From NCBI GenBank assembly GCA_017307375.1, contig JAFKFH010000011.1, positions 186,001-250,000 on the forward strand: 64,000 nucleotides of DNA, written 5' to 3'. The position numbers and the translations under genes were made by a program. The notes below the pieces were generated by a model that ran no database searches, was not told where the DNA came from, and was given only the letters and a program-made list of their open reading frames with translations. The first letter of the stretch is position 1, and each line of letters begins with the position of its first letter. The DNA comes from Alphaproteobacteria bacterium. GTDB lineage: Bacteria; Pseudomonadota; Alphaproteobacteria; Ferrovibrionales; Ferrovibrionaceae. Positions 27,689-36,932 of the stretch are shown one piece after another.

Positions 27689-29803
27689 TCACGCGGCCTT
27701 GACGCGGTCGAGGAACTGGTCGACGGCCTGCCGCAGGTCGACTGCGACCCGGTCGAGTTCGACCGAGGCGTTGCGCACGCCGGTTGCGCCATTGCTCGTC
27801 ACCTCGGCCGCTTCCGAGACGGTGCCGATGCGACGGTAGACCTGCTCGGTCCCCGCCGCGGCTTCCTGGGCATTGCGCGCCATCTCGCCGGTGGCCGCGC
27901 CCTGCTCGGTAACCGCCGAGGAAATGGCCGATGACGACGCGGCGACATCGCCGATCGTCTCGACGATCGCGCGGATTGCGCCGACCGCCTCGTCGGTCGC
28001 ACCCTGGACTTCGGCAACCTGGCCGTTGATCTCCTCGGTCGCCTTCGCCGTCTGGTTGGCCAACGACTTGACCTCCGAGGCGACGACGGCAAAGCCCTTG
28101 CCGGCTTCCCCGGCCCGCGCCGCCTCGATCGTCGCGTTGAGCGCCAGCAGGTTGGTCTGGGCGGCGATCGTCGAGATCAGCCCGACCACCTCGCCGATCC
28201 GCTGCGACGCACCGCTCAGCCGCGCGACCAGCGCCGAGACCTGCTCGGCCTGCGATCGTGCCTGGCTCATCGCATCGCTCGACTGCACGACCTGGCGGTT
28301 GATCTCCGAAATCGACGCGGCCAGTTCCTCGGTGGCCTGCGCCATCGCGGTCACGCTGGCGCTCGATTGCTGGGCGGCGGCAGCCACCGCCGCGACCTCC
28401 TGGCCCGCCGTCGCCGCCGCGGCCAACATCCGGGTCGAACCGCTACCCAACGTACCCGACGCGTCGGCGAGCTGGGTGATCGCCACGGCGACGTCGCGCT
28501 CGAACTCGCCGATCAGCGCGGCGATGCGGGCCGCGCGGGCCTCGCGGGCGGCGACCTCACGCTGTTCGCGGGCCCGTTCCTCGGCGGCACGCGCCGCCTT
28601 CTCGGCTTCGGCCCGGCGCTCCGCCTCGGCCTCGCGCCGCGCTTCCTCGGCCCGGCGCTCGGCCTCGGCGCGCAGCCGCTCCTGCTCGCGCGCCGCCGCC
28701 TGCTTTTCGCGCTCGCGCTCGATTTCGGCCTGCCGCGCGGCTTCGGCTTCCAGTTGCCGGCGTTGCTCGGCGCCTTCCTTGAACACCTGCAGCGCGCGGG
28801 CCATCGCCCCGATCTCGTCCTGCCGCTCGCGCCCCGAGATCTCGACCGACAGATCGCCGCCGGCCAGGGCCGCCATCGCCGACTTGATCCGGTTCAGCAA
28901 GCCCCCGATGTTGCGGCCGAGCAGCAGGCTGGCCGCCAGCGACAGCACGACGGTCAGGACGATCGCGGCCAGCATCGCCCCGCGGATCCAGTTGCCGGCC
29001 TCGACCCGCGCCCGCTCGGCACGCGCGGCCAGTTCCCCGGCCTCGGCCGCGATCGCCTCGAGCCGCGGCTGGGCATCGGCGAAGGCGGCCGACAGCTTCG
29101 CCCCCGCCACCCGCGCCGCCCCGGCCAGTTCGACCACCTTGCGGAAGTCGGCCGCGTAAGCGACGAGATCCTCGCTCACTGCCGCCCGGGTCGCGGGCGG
29201 CACCGCAGGGTCGGCCAAGCGGGTGTTGAGGTCGGCGACGGCAGCGTCGAACTTCTTCAAGTAGCTGTCGTCCCGCCGGAGGAGAAAATCCTTTTCGTGG
29301 CGGCGCAATTGCAGGATGGCGGCGGTCAACTGCGGCTGCCCCGCCGCCGTGGCGTCGGCTTCGGCCTTGTGGGCCGAGGCGCGCAGGCGGCCCATCAGCC
29401 CCTGGTTCTCGTCGAAGCCGAATTCGCGATAGGCTGTTGTCATCGCAGCAAAAGCCTGGCCGCTCTCGGCGATGCCCCGCCCGACCTCGGCGCCGGCGGA
29501 AGCAATCGAAGGCTGCGGCGCCGCGGCCAGTTCCGCGGCAAGGCGGGCTGCGGTTTCGCGGGCCTTCTCGTACTGCGTCAGGTAGCTTTCCGCCATCCGC
29601 AGCAGGAAGTCCTTCTCGGCCCGTCGCATCATCAGGAACGTGCGGTCCAGCCGTTCGGCGCGATCCTGCATCTCCGTGGCGCGCCGCGCGCTTTCGAGAT
29701 CGGCATCCAACCGGTTCTGCCCGATAAGCACGACGGTGCCGATGACGACGGCACCGGCCACCCCGATCAGTGCCTGACCGAGGATCTTGGTTGAAATCAG
29801 CAT
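27689..29803 (-). CDS. Methyl-accepting chemotaxis protein with helical bimodular-type sensor
   Basis: 704 residues. TM1 (about 8-28), a periplasmic helical domain to about 265, TM2, a HAMP domain, a long charged Glu/Arg/Ala coiled coil (about 360-450), then the MCP signalling domain whose hairpin tip reads [35 protein letters not shown]. The sensor contains the motif EKDFLLR twice ([13 protein letters not shown] and [13 protein letters not shown]), as in HBM domains with two stacked modules. It has no C-terminal CheB/CheR-tethering pentapeptide. ATG 29803 is preferred, preceded by GGGGGG; a TTG at 29854 would add 17 residues from the AT-rich leader. Confidence 0.93.
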   Translation of the reverse strand: MLISTKILGQALIGVAGAVVIGTVVLIGQNRLDADLESARRATEMQDRAERLDRTFLMMRRAEKDFLLRMAESYLTQYEKARETAARLAAELAAAPQPSIASAGAEVGRGIAESGQAFAAMTTAYREFGFDENQGLMGRLRASAHKAEADATAAGQPQLTAAILQLRRHEKDFLLRRDDSYLKKFDAAVADLNTRLADPAVPPATRAAVSEDLVAYAADFRKVVELAGAARVAGAKLSAAFADAQPRLEAIAAEAGELAARAERARVEAGNWIRGAMLAAIVLTVVLSLAASLLLGRNIGGLLNRIKSAMAALAGGDLSVEISGRERQDEIGAMARALQVFKEGAEQRRQLEAEAARQAEIEREREKQAAAREQERLRAEAERRAEEARREAEAERRAEAEKAARAAEERAREQREVAAREARAARIAALIGEFERDVAVAITQLADASGTLGSGSTRMLAAAATAGQEVAAVAAAAQQSSASVTAMAQATEELAASISEINRQVVQSSDAMSQARSQAEQVSALVARLSGASQRIGEVVGLISTIAAQTNLLALNATIEAARAGEAGKGFAVVASEVKSLANQTAKATEEINGQVAEVQGATDEAVGAIRAIVETIGDVAASSSAISSAVTEQGAATGEMARNAQEAAAGTEQVYRRIGTVSEAAEVTSNGATGVRNASVELDRVAVDLRQAVDQFLDRVKAA

Positions 29804-30038
29804 ATGCCCCCCGACTTTCGGAGGAGCGATACTATTGATGATAAATTTATTCAACTATGTAATTTATGTAAAATCTGCACAGGAATTAACCAGTCGGCAC
29901 CACGGAGCCGAGGGCGCGGCGTTCCTGAAATGGCGCCCGAAGAGGCACCGATGTGCCTGATTTTCCTACATCACGGCCGTTGATTGCGGTCCGGTAGCGG
30001 CGATAGCATCACCGCCATGCGTCACCGGACGCGACTCG

Positions 30039-30049
30039 TTGTCTATACA
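30039..30049 (+). promoter_or_regulatory. GntR-type operator-like site upstream of an SsuA/TauA-type importer
   Basis: TTGTCTATACA (30039-30049) is close to the TTGTCTATACAA-type sites bound by HutC-subfamily GntR regulators and is nearly palindromic. It lies 28 bp before the start of the binding-protein gene and includes TATACA, a fair -10. No HutC-type regulator is encoded nearby. Confidence 0.35.
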
Positions 30050-30077
30050 TGCACAGCCTAAACAGGGGGCAGGTTAC

Positions 30078-31031
30078 ATGAAGATCCGTTCGATGCTGGC
30101 GGCCACCGCCGCGATTCTCGCCTTGTCGGCCGGCAGCGCCATGGCCCAGTCGATGCCCAAGGCGGTCATCGGGATGAGCGGCTGGACCGGCTTTTCGCCG
30201 CTGTCGCTGGCCGAGAAGGCCGGGCTGTTCAAGAAGCATGGCGTCGACGTCGAGGTTAAGTTCATCCCGCAGAAGGAACGCCACCTGGCGCTGGCCGCCG
30301 GCTCGGTGCAGGTGATCGCGACGACGGTCGACACCCAGATCGCCTACGCCGCCTCGGGCGTCGAACTGACGCAGATCCTGTTGCTGGACAAGTCCAAGGG
30401 CGGCGACGGCCTGGCCGTGCGCGGCGCGACCAATTCGCTGGCCGAACTGAAGGGCAAGCAGATCGCCGTCGACGGCGCGGGCACCACGCCTTACTTCATG
30501 TTCGCCTACATCCTGAAGAAGAACGGCCTCAGCCCCAAGGACTTCACGTTGAACACCCTGTCGCCGCAGGCCGCTGCGACCGCGTTCGTCGCCGGCCAGT
30601 TCGACGGCGCGGTGACCTACGAACCCTATCTGAGCCAGATCCGCGCCAAGCCCGAATCGGGCAAGATCCTCTACACCACGATCGATTATCCGGTGGTCGT
30701 CGACACCGTCTCGATGCAGCCCAAATACATCGAGGCCAATCCGGCCGTCGCCAAGGGCATCGTCGCGGGCTTCTTCGATGCCCTCGACATGATCGCCAAG
30801 GAGCCGGACAAGTCCTACGAGATCATGGGGTCGGTGGTGAAGCAGTCGGGCCCGGATTTCGCCAAGTCGGCCGCCTTCATCGCCTGGCAGGACAAGGCCG
30901 CCAACAAGGCCTATTTCGCCGACGGCATGAACCAGTTCCTGCAGGAAGCCGCCCAGATCCAGCTCGAGACCGGCGTGATCAAGCAGATCCCCGACCTGAA
31001 GAAGCTGGTCGACACCCGCTTCCTCGACTGA
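30078..31031 (+). CDS. ABC transporter substrate-binding protein, nitrate/sulfonate/taurine type
   Basis: 317 residues with a signal peptide (MKIRSMLAATAAILALSAGSAMAQ, cleavage after AMA) and a type II periplasmic fold of the SsuA/TauA/NMT1 group: GWTGFSPLSLAEKAGLFKKHGVDVEV, AVDGAGTTPYFMFAYILKKNGL and GQFDGAVTYEPYLSQI. GGGGGC lies before the ATG. First gene of a four-gene operon. Possible ligands are sulfonates, nitrate, pyrimidines or aromatic acids; the sequence does not decide. Confidence 0.9.
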   Translation: MKIRSMLAATAAILALSAGSAMAQSMPKAVIGMSGWTGFSPLSLAEKAGLFKKHGVDVEVKFIPQKERHLALAAGSVQVIATTVDTQIAYAASGVELTQILLLDKSKGGDGLAVRGATNSLAELKGKQIAVDGAGTTPYFMFAYILKKNGLSPKDFTLNTLSPQAAATAFVAGQFDGAVTYEPYLSQIRAKPESGKILYTTIDYPVVVDTVSMQPKYIEANPAVAKGIVAGFFDALDMIAKEPDKSYEIMGSVVKQSGPDFAKSAAFIAWQDKAANKAYFADGMNQFLQEAAQIQLETGVIKQIPDLKKLVDTRFLD

Positions 31032-31052
31032 TCCAGCGGAGCCTGCTTCAGC

Positions 31053-31832
31053 GTGTTCGAACCTTTGAAACCGGTGTCCCCAGGGCTGCGCATCGCCCTG
31101 GGGATTCTCTTCTTCGTCCTGTTCGTCGCCGTCTGGGCGGGGCTGACGCTGGGCGGCGTCGTGCCCAGCCTGTTCCTGGCCGACCCGGTCAAGACGCTGA
31201 TCGCGGGATGGAGCCTGTTTGCCGAATACGGCTTCCTGACCGATATCGCCTGGACGGTCTGGCGCGTGCTGGGCGGTTTTGTCGTCGCCGCGCTGATCGC
31301 CGTGCCGCTCGGCATCCTGATGGGCACGTTCAAGACGATCGAGGCGCTGCTCGAACCGTTCGTGTCCTTCGCCCGCTACCTGCCGGCCTCGGCCTTCATC
31401 CCGCTGCTGATCCTGTGGGCGGGCGTCGGTGAGGCGCAGAAGCTCGCGGTCATCTTCATCGGCTCGGTCTTCCAGATCATCCTGATGATCGCCGTCATCG
31501 TCGGCGCCACGCGTCGCGACCTGGTCGAGGCGGCGCGCACGCTGGGCGCCCGGCGCGACGGCATCGTCTATCGGGTGATCCTGCCCGGTGCCGCGCCACA
31601 GATCGCGGAGACGCTGCGCCTCGTGCTGGGCTGGGCCTGGACCTACGTCATCGTCGCCGAGCTGATCGGGGCCAGCCGCGGCATCGGCCACATGATCATG
31701 GACAGCCAGCGGCTGCTCGATACCGGGCAGATGATCTTCGGCATCGTCGTCATCGGGCTGATCGGGCTGATTTCCGACTTCCTGTTCAAGCTCGGCAACG
31801 AGCGCCTGTTTCCCTGGAGCCTCAGCCGGTGA
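31053..31832 (+). CDS. ABC transporter permease, SsuC/TauC type
   Basis: 259 residues, GTG start, about six membrane helices, and the EAA loop EAARTLGARRDGIVYRVILPGAAPQIAETLRL of the BPD_transp_1 family. TYVIVAELIGASRGIGHMIMDSQ is typical of the SsuC/TauC/NrtB branch. It is 22 nt after the binding protein and overlaps the ATPase gene by 4 nt. Confidence 0.92.
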   Translation: MFEPLKPVSPGLRIALGILFFVLFVAVWAGLTLGGVVPSLFLADPVKTLIAGWSLFAEYGFLTDIAWTVWRVLGGFVVAALIAVPLGILMGTFKTIEALLEPFVSFARYLPASAFIPLLILWAGVGEAQKLAVIFIGSVFQIILMIAVIVGATRRDLVEAARTLGARRDGIVYRVILPGAAPQIAETLRLVLGWAWTYVIVAELIGASRGIGHMIMDSQRLLDTGQMIFGIVVIGLIGLISDFLFKLGNERLFPWSLSR

Positions 31833-32620
31833 GCAAGCTGGTCATTCAAGGCGTCTCGCGCCAGTTTCCCGGCGTGCGCGGGGCCGAACCGACGCGCGCG
31901 CTGGAACCGGTGACGCTCAGCGTCGCCGACAACGACTTCATCACCATCCTGGGGCCGTCGGGCTGCGGCAAGTCGACGATGCTGCGCATCGTCGCCGGCC
32001 TCGACCAGCCATCGACCGGCCGGGTGCTGCTCGACGGCACGCCGGTCGCCGGCCCCGGCCCCGATCGCGGCATGGTCTTCCAGTCCTATACGCTGTTCCC
32101 CTGGCTGACGGTGAAGCAGAACATCTGCTTCGGCCTGCGCGAGAAAGGCATGGCCCAAGCGGAACAGGACCGGATTGCCGAACGTTTCATCGCCCAGGTC
32201 GGCCTGAAAGGTTTCGAGAACCATTACCCCAAGATGCTGTCGGGCGGCATGCAGCAGCGTACGGCGCTGGCCCGGGCCTTGGCCAACGACCCCAAGATCC
32301 TGCTGCTGGACGAGCCCTTCGGCGCCCTGGACAACCAGACCCGCGCCCTGATGCAGGAACTGCTGCTCGGCATATGGGAGGCGGACCGCAAGACCGTGAT
32401 GTTCGTCACCCATGACATCGACGAGGCGATCTTCATGGCGAACCGGGTGGTGGTGATGACCGCGCGGCCCGGCCGGATCAAGTGCGACATCGCCATCGAC
32501 CTGCCGCATCCGCGTGCCTACACGATCAAGACGACGCCAGAATTTGCCGCCTACAAGGCCCGCCTGACCGAGGAGATCCGCACCGAGGCGATCGCTGCCG
32601 CCGGGCAGGAAGGGCATTGA
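31829..32620 (+). CDS. ABC transporter ATP-binding protein, SsuB/TauB type
   Basis: 263 residues, GTG start; Walker A GPSGCGKST, signature LSGGMQQRTALARAL, Walker B ILLLDEPFGALDNQTR, H-loop VTHDIDEAIFMANRVVVM. The GGMQQR signature and IDEAIFLA-like segment fit the nitrate/sulfonate/taurine group. The stop overlaps the start of the phospholipase D-like gene (TGATG). Confidence 0.93.
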   Translation: MSKLVIQGVSRQFPGVRGAEPTRALEPVTLSVADNDFITILGPSGCGKSTMLRIVAGLDQPSTGRVLLDGTPVAGPGPDRGMVFQSYTLFPWLTVKQNICFGLREKGMAQAEQDRIAERFIAQVGLKGFENHYPKMLSGGMQQRTALARALANDPKILLLDEPFGALDNQTRALMQELLLGIWEADRKTVMFVTHDIDEAIFMANRVVVMTARPGRIKCDIAIDLPHPRAYTIKTTPEFAAYKARLTEEIRTEAIAAAGQEGH

Positions 32621-33600
32621 TGGCCGAAGCGGCGATCCCGCCCCGCATCCTGGTGCTGCCCGACGACGGCATCAATGTGGTGACCGGCTTCATCGCCGCT
32701 GCGCGCGAAACCCTCCTGGTCAAGCAGTTCAACATGGGCGACGGGCGCATCGTCAAGGCGCTGCTCGATGCCCACAAGCGCGGCGTCCGGCTGCGGGTGA
32801 TGCTGAACCCGTCCAGTGCTTCCGGCGAACGCTACAACGACCAGCCGTTCGCGATCTTCGGCAACGCCGGCATTCCGGTGCGCTGGTCCAGCCCGGCCTT
32901 CTCGGTCACCCACGAGAAATCGATGGTTGCCGACGGCGCCCGCGCCCTGATCGCCACGTTCAACATGACGCCGAAGAATTTCGAGAGTGCCCGCGATTAC
33001 GGCGTGATCACCGAGGATCCCAGGCTGGTCGGCGAGATCATCAGGGGGTTCGAGGCCGACTGGACCCGCCAGGCCTTCGAACCCGATCCCGCCCTGCCCC
33101 TGGTCTGGGGCGGGCCCACCACCCGGCGGCGCATGGCCGCGTTGATCGACGGGGCCAAGCAGACGCTCTATATCCAGCACGCCAAGTTCGTCGACGCGAC
33201 GATCGTCGACCGGCTGGGTCTTGCCGCGCGGCGCGGCGTCCGGGTGCTGGTGCTGTGCGGCACGCAGAAGGCGATCCGGCCGACCGACTTCGCCGATACC
33301 ATGGCCTCGCTGCGCCTGCTGATCCAACTCGGCGCCCAGGTCCGCAGCCAGACCCCGCTGAAGCTGCACGCCAAGCTGATCATCGCCGACGAGCGTCGCG
33401 CGCTCGTCGGTTCGGTGAACATTCACCGCACCGCCTTCGAAAGCCGGCGCGAGCTCGCCCTTTTGCTGGACGAGCCGCAGGCGCTGTCGCGGCTGGTCCA
33501 CCAGTTCGGCCAGGACTGGGAGCAGTCCCAGCCCTACGTTCCGCTCGATCCGCTGACCGATATCGGCCCGGAGGTCGGCACCGCCGCCGGCGACGGCTGA
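32620..33600 (+). CDS. Phospholipase D-like protein with two HKD motifs
   Basis: 326 residues, no signal peptide or membrane segment. The first HKD motif is HEKSMVADGARALIATFN (about residue 101), diverged in its GSxN tail; the second, HAKLIIADERRALVGSVN (about 248), is canonical. Both His/Lys/Asp sets are intact, so a single-chain phosphodiesterase or transphosphatidylase is expected. Substrates in the family range from phospholipids to nucleic acids. The TGATG overlap with the importer ATPase suggests co-translation, an unusual pairing. Confidence 0.88.
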   Translation: MAEAAIPPRILVLPDDGINVVTGFIAAARETLLVKQFNMGDGRIVKALLDAHKRGVRLRVMLNPSSASGERYNDQPFAIFGNAGIPVRWSSPAFSVTHEKSMVADGARALIATFNMTPKNFESARDYGVITEDPRLVGEIIRGFEADWTRQAFEPDPALPLVWGGPTTRRRMAALIDGAKQTLYIQHAKFVDATIVDRLGLAARRGVRVLVLCGTQKAIRPTDFADTMASLRLLIQLGAQVRSQTPLKLHAKLIIADERRALVGSVNIHRTAFESRRELALLLDEPQALSRLVHQFGQDWEQSQPYVPLDPLTDIGPEVGTAAGDG

Positions 33601-33614
33601 CGCGGCCTGCCCGG

Positions 33615-34499
33615 TCAGGCGCGCAGGCGCTGGATCCGGCGCGCGGCCCGCATCAGCGCCGGGTTGTCGTAGATCGCGGTCTTGACCCGGGCCTTCAGGT
33701 CGTTGGCCAGCGAATATTCCGGCTGGTTGGCGAAATAGCGATGCTTGCCATAGGCCCGCAGCGTCACCCAGTCCTTGGCGACGAACAGATTGCCGAAGCG
33801 CAGATCGGCCGGCAGGAAATGGGCGGTCAGCGATTTTCGCGACCGGCCGGGATCGCGGGTCGGCAGCGCGCCATGGATGGTCCGCGAATTCCAGATGATC
33901 ATGTCGCCCCTGGCCAGCGCCGGCGCGGCCAGGCGGTCCGGATTGGCCGCGCAATAGTCGGCCATCAGCGCCAGCCAGTCGTCATGCCGCAGCCGGCGGA
34001 GGTCCTGGTGCAGCACGACCTCGTGGGTCCCGCTCATCAGATAGAACCGCCCGGCCGCCTCGGCGATGTCCTCCAACGCGATCCAGGCCGCCGCCAGCCG
34101 TCCGTTCGGCACGCTGTCGAGATACCACCAGTCCTGATGGGCCGGGGTGGCCGCGTTCTTGTCGAACAGCATCGACTGCATCAGGTGGAAACGGTCGAAG
34201 CCGGTCGCCTCGGCCAGGTATCGCTGCAACCCGTCGTCGAACAGCAGATCCAGGATCGCTTCGCGAATCGACGGGATGGTCTCGTAGTTATGGGGATCGA
34301 GGAACGAATTGGTGACGTGGCCATGGCCGTCGACCGCGTTCGGCTCGTAGCGATTGGTATTCTGCCGGAAGAACTTGGCCCGCGACGGCCGCAGATCGCC
34401 GGCATAGGCGGCCATCAGCCGGTCGATGCGGGCCGGCGCCACCGCACCCGGCACCAGCACCCAGCCATCCCGTTCATAGGCATCGCGCAACGCCGACAA
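33615..34499 (-). CDS. Phytanoyl-CoA dioxygenase (PhyH) family protein
   Basis: 294 residues of the Fe(II)/2-oxoglutarate oxygenase fold. HQDWWYLDS supplies the HxD metal pair, TIHGALPTRD the distal His, and RSRKSLTAHF the Arg that binds 2-oxoglutarate. RDGWVLVPGAV at the N terminus is typical. The start is TTG at 34499, preceded by GGAGG at a 5-nt spacing; that GGAGG is inside a perfect hairpin. It lies 71 bp downstream of the anthraniloyl-CoA monooxygenase gene on the same strand, so it may be the last gene of that operon. Substrate unknown. Confidence 0.87.
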   Translation of the reverse strand: MSALRDAYERDGWVLVPGAVAPARIDRLMAAYAGDLRPSRAKFFRQNTNRYEPNAVDGHGHVTNSFLDPHNYETIPSIREAILDLLFDDGLQRYLAEATGFDRFHLMQSMLFDKNAATPAHQDWWYLDSVPNGRLAAAWIALEDIAEAAGRFYLMSGTHEVVLHQDLRRLRHDDWLALMADYCAANPDRLAAPALARGDMIIWNSRTIHGALPTRDPGRSRKSLTAHFLPADLRFGNLFVAKDWVTLRAYGKHRYFANQPEYSLANDLKARVKTAIYDNPALMRAARRIQRLRA

Positions 34500-34503
34500 G
34501 CCG

Positions 34504-34531
34504 ACCTCCGCCCAATCGCTTGGGCGGAGGT
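34504..34531 (-). promoter_or_regulatory. Hairpin sequestering the ribosome binding site of the PhyH-family gene
   Basis: ACCTCCGCCCAA and TTGGGCGGAGGT form a perfect 12-bp stem with a 4-nt loop. On the minus-strand mRNA the 3' arm contains GGAGG (34509-34505), ending 5 nt before the TTG start, and the 5' arm pairs CCTCC to it. No U-run follows, so it is not an ordinary terminator. It would hide the ribosome binding site unless melted or disrupted. Confidence 0.65.
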
Positions 34532-34570
34532 ATAGCAGCAGACGATCGGCTTCGATAGCCGGGGGCGCGG

Positions 34571-36919
34571 CTATTCCGCCGCGTCGAGGCGCCGGATCTC
34601 GGGCCGTTTCGGGGTGGCCAGCTTGCGCAACTCGGCCATGTCCTGGCGTTCACGCTCGGCCAGGCTGAAGGCCTGGTCGCGGCCGGCCAGGTACTGCCTG
34701 GGCCAGGCCTGGCCCTTGAAGCCGTATTCGGCCGAGGCATGCAGCGTGAAGTACGGGTCGGCCAGATGCGGCCGGGCCAGGCAGCAGAGATCGGCGCGCC
34801 CCGAGGCGACGATCGTGTTGACCTGGTCGGCCGAGGTGATGGCGCCGACCGCCATGGTCGCGATGCCGGCTTCCTGGCGGATCTGGTCGGCGAACGGCGT
34901 CTGGAACATGCGGCCGTAGACCGGCTTGGCATCGACCGTGGTCTGGCCGGCCGAAACGTCGACGATGTCGGCGCCATGGGCCTTCAGCATCCGCGCCACG
35001 GCGACGGACTCCTCGGGCGTCAGCCCGGCATCGGGTACCCAGTCGGTCGCCGACACGCGGACCGAGATCGGGCGGTCGGCCGGCCAGGCGGCCCGCACCG
35101 CGTCGAACACCTCGAGCGGGAAACGCATGCGGTTCTCGATCGAGCCGCCGTATTCGTCCGTGCGCTGGTTGGTCAGCGGCGAAATGAAGCTGGCCAGCAG
35201 ATAGCCATGCGCCATGTGGACTTCGATCATGTCGAAGCCGGCATCGACCGCGCGGCGGGCGGCGGCGGCGAAGTCGTCGCGCACCCGGTCCATGTCGGCC
35301 CGCGTCATCTCGCGCGGCACCTGGCTATGCGGATAATAGGGCAGCGGCGAAGCCGCGATGATTTCCCAGCCGCCTTCCTTCAGCGGCTGGTCGTAGCCCC
35401 CCTCCCACGGCAGGCAGGTCGCCCCCTTGCGGCCGGCATGGGCGAGCTGGACGCAGATCCGTGCCGCCGAATTGCCGTGGACGAAATCGGTGATCCGGCG
35501 CCAGGCCTTGGCCTGTTCGTCGTTCCACAGCCCGGTGCAGCCCGGGGTGATCCGGGCATCGGCGCTGACGTCGGTCATCTCGGTGATGATCAGCCCGGCG
35601 CCGCCGATGGCGCGGCTGCCCAGATGCACCATGTGCCAGTCGTTCGGCACGCCATCCTGCGCCGAATACTGGCACATCGGCGAGACGACCACGCGGTTGG
35701 CCAGCATCATCCCGCGCAGCTTGAACGGCGTGAACATCGGCGGCGGCGGATTGTCGGCCGGCAGGGCAATCCCGGTCTGCTTGGTCGCCTGCGCGGCAAA
35801 CCAGCGATCGATCGCCCCCATGAAGACGGGGTCGCGCAGCCGCAGGTTGTCATAGGTGATGCGCTTGGAGCGCGACAGGAGCGACAGGGCCAGCTGGATC
35901 GGCTCCATCTCGCGATAGCGCGGGGTCGACTCGAACCATTCGAGCGAGACCTGGGCGGTATGCTGCAGCAGCGAGGCTTCGTCGCGGCGCTTCTTCTCGT
36001 AGGCGGCCAGGCCCTGCGCGACCGTCGCATTGTCGCGGATCGCATTCGCCAGGGCGATCGCATCCTCCATGGCCAGCTTGGTACCGGACCCGATCGAGAA
36101 ATGCGCGGTGTGGACGGCATCGCCCATCAGGACGACGTTCCCATGCACCCAGCGTTCGCACTTGATCGTCGGGAAGGTGCGCCACAGCGAGCGGTTGGTG
36201 ATCAGCGGATGGCCGTCGAGGTCGCCGGCGAACAGCTTTTCGCAATAGGCGACGGTGTCGGCCTCGGTCGCCTTGTCCAGCCCGGCCTTCAGCCAGGTTT
36301 CCTCGGTCGTCTCGACGATCCAGGTCGCGGTGGTCTTGTTGAACTGGTAGGCGTGGACCTGGAACAGGCCGTCCTGGTTTTCGCGGAAGACGAAGGTGAA
36401 GGTCTTCAGCGGCTTGGTCGTGCCGAGCCAGACGAACTTGTTGCGCCGCCAGTCGAAGGACGGGCGGAATTCGTCCTTCCACGTCTCGCGCACCAGACTG
36501 TTGATGCCGTCGGCGCCGACCAGCAGGTCGCAATCGCGGCGCAGCGCGTCGAAATCGGCCACTTCATGCTGGAAATGCAGCTTGACTCCGAGGCTTGCCG
36601 CCCGGCGCTGCAGGATGTCGAGCAGCTTCTGGCGGGCGATGCCGCAGAAACCGTGCCCGCCCGACCGGATCGTCTCGTTGCCGGCGACGACGTCGATCTC
36701 GTCCCACCAGGCGAAGTTGTCGATGATGTCGCGATAGGTCCCCTCGTCCTCGCCGAGGAACTGCGACAGCGTCTCGTCTGAGAACACGACGCCGAAGCCG
36801 AAGGTGTCGTCCGGCCGGTTGCGCTCGTAGATCGTGATGTCGTGCGCGGGATTGTCGCGCTTCAGGAGGATCGAGAGATAGAGGCCGGCCGGGCCGGCGC
36901 CGACGATGGTGATCTTCAT
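34571..36919 (-). CDS. Anthraniloyl-CoA (2-aminobenzoyl-CoA) monooxygenase/reductase, fused flavoprotein
   Basis: 782 residues with two flavin domains. Residues about 1-380 form an FAD aromatic hydroxylase ([48 protein letters not shown]). From about 395 an old-yellow-enzyme domain follows ([57 protein letters not shown]). This exact order and length match the Azoarcus 2-aminobenzoyl-CoA monooxygenase/reductase, which hydroxylates and reduces the ring. The adjoining 2-aminobenzoate-CoA ligase supports it. The single-domain salicylyl-CoA 5-hydroxylase is an alternative for the N-terminal half only. Confidence 0.88.
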   Translation of the reverse strand: MKITIVGAGPAGLYLSILLKRDNPAHDITIYERNRPDDTFGFGVVFSDETLSQFLGEDEGTYRDIIDNFAWWDEIDVVAGNETIRSGGHGFCGIARQKLLDILQRRAASLGVKLHFQHEVADFDALRRDCDLLVGADGINSLVRETWKDEFRPSFDWRRNKFVWLGTTKPLKTFTFVFRENQDGLFQVHAYQFNKTTATWIVETTEETWLKAGLDKATEADTVAYCEKLFAGDLDGHPLITNRSLWRTFPTIKCERWVHGNVVLMGDAVHTAHFSIGSGTKLAMEDAIALANAIRDNATVAQGLAAYEKKRRDEASLLQHTAQVSLEWFESTPRYREMEPIQLALSLLSRSKRITYDNLRLRDPVFMGAIDRWFAAQATKQTGIALPADNPPPPMFTPFKLRGMMLANRVVVSPMCQYSAQDGVPNDWHMVHLGSRAIGGAGLIITEMTDVSADARITPGCTGLWNDEQAKAWRRITDFVHGNSAARICVQLAHAGRKGATCLPWEGGYDQPLKEGGWEIIAASPLPYYPHSQVPREMTRADMDRVRDDFAAAARRAVDAGFDMIEVHMAHGYLLASFISPLTNQRTDEYGGSIENRMRFPLEVFDAVRAAWPADRPISVRVSATDWVPDAGLTPEESVAVARMLKAHGADIVDVSAGQTTVDAKPVYGRMFQTPFADQIRQEAGIATMAVGAITSADQVNTIVASGRADLCCLARPHLADPYFTLHASAEYGFKGQAWPRQYLAGRDQAFSLAERERQDMAELRKLATPKRPEIRRLDAAE

Positions 36920-36932
36920 GATGTCAGTCCTC

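Noticed and set aside
29850-29885. Tandem TATGTAA repeats in the chemoreceptor leader as a regulator site
   Set aside because: Only two imperfect copies in an AT-rich stretch; CTATGTAAT also occurs near 19475, but this is too short to separate from chance.
34504-34531. The hairpin after the anthraniloyl-CoA monooxygenase gene as a rho-independent terminator
   Set aside because: Neither strand has a T-run after the stem, and the stem contains the next gene's ribosome binding site, which argues for a translational role.
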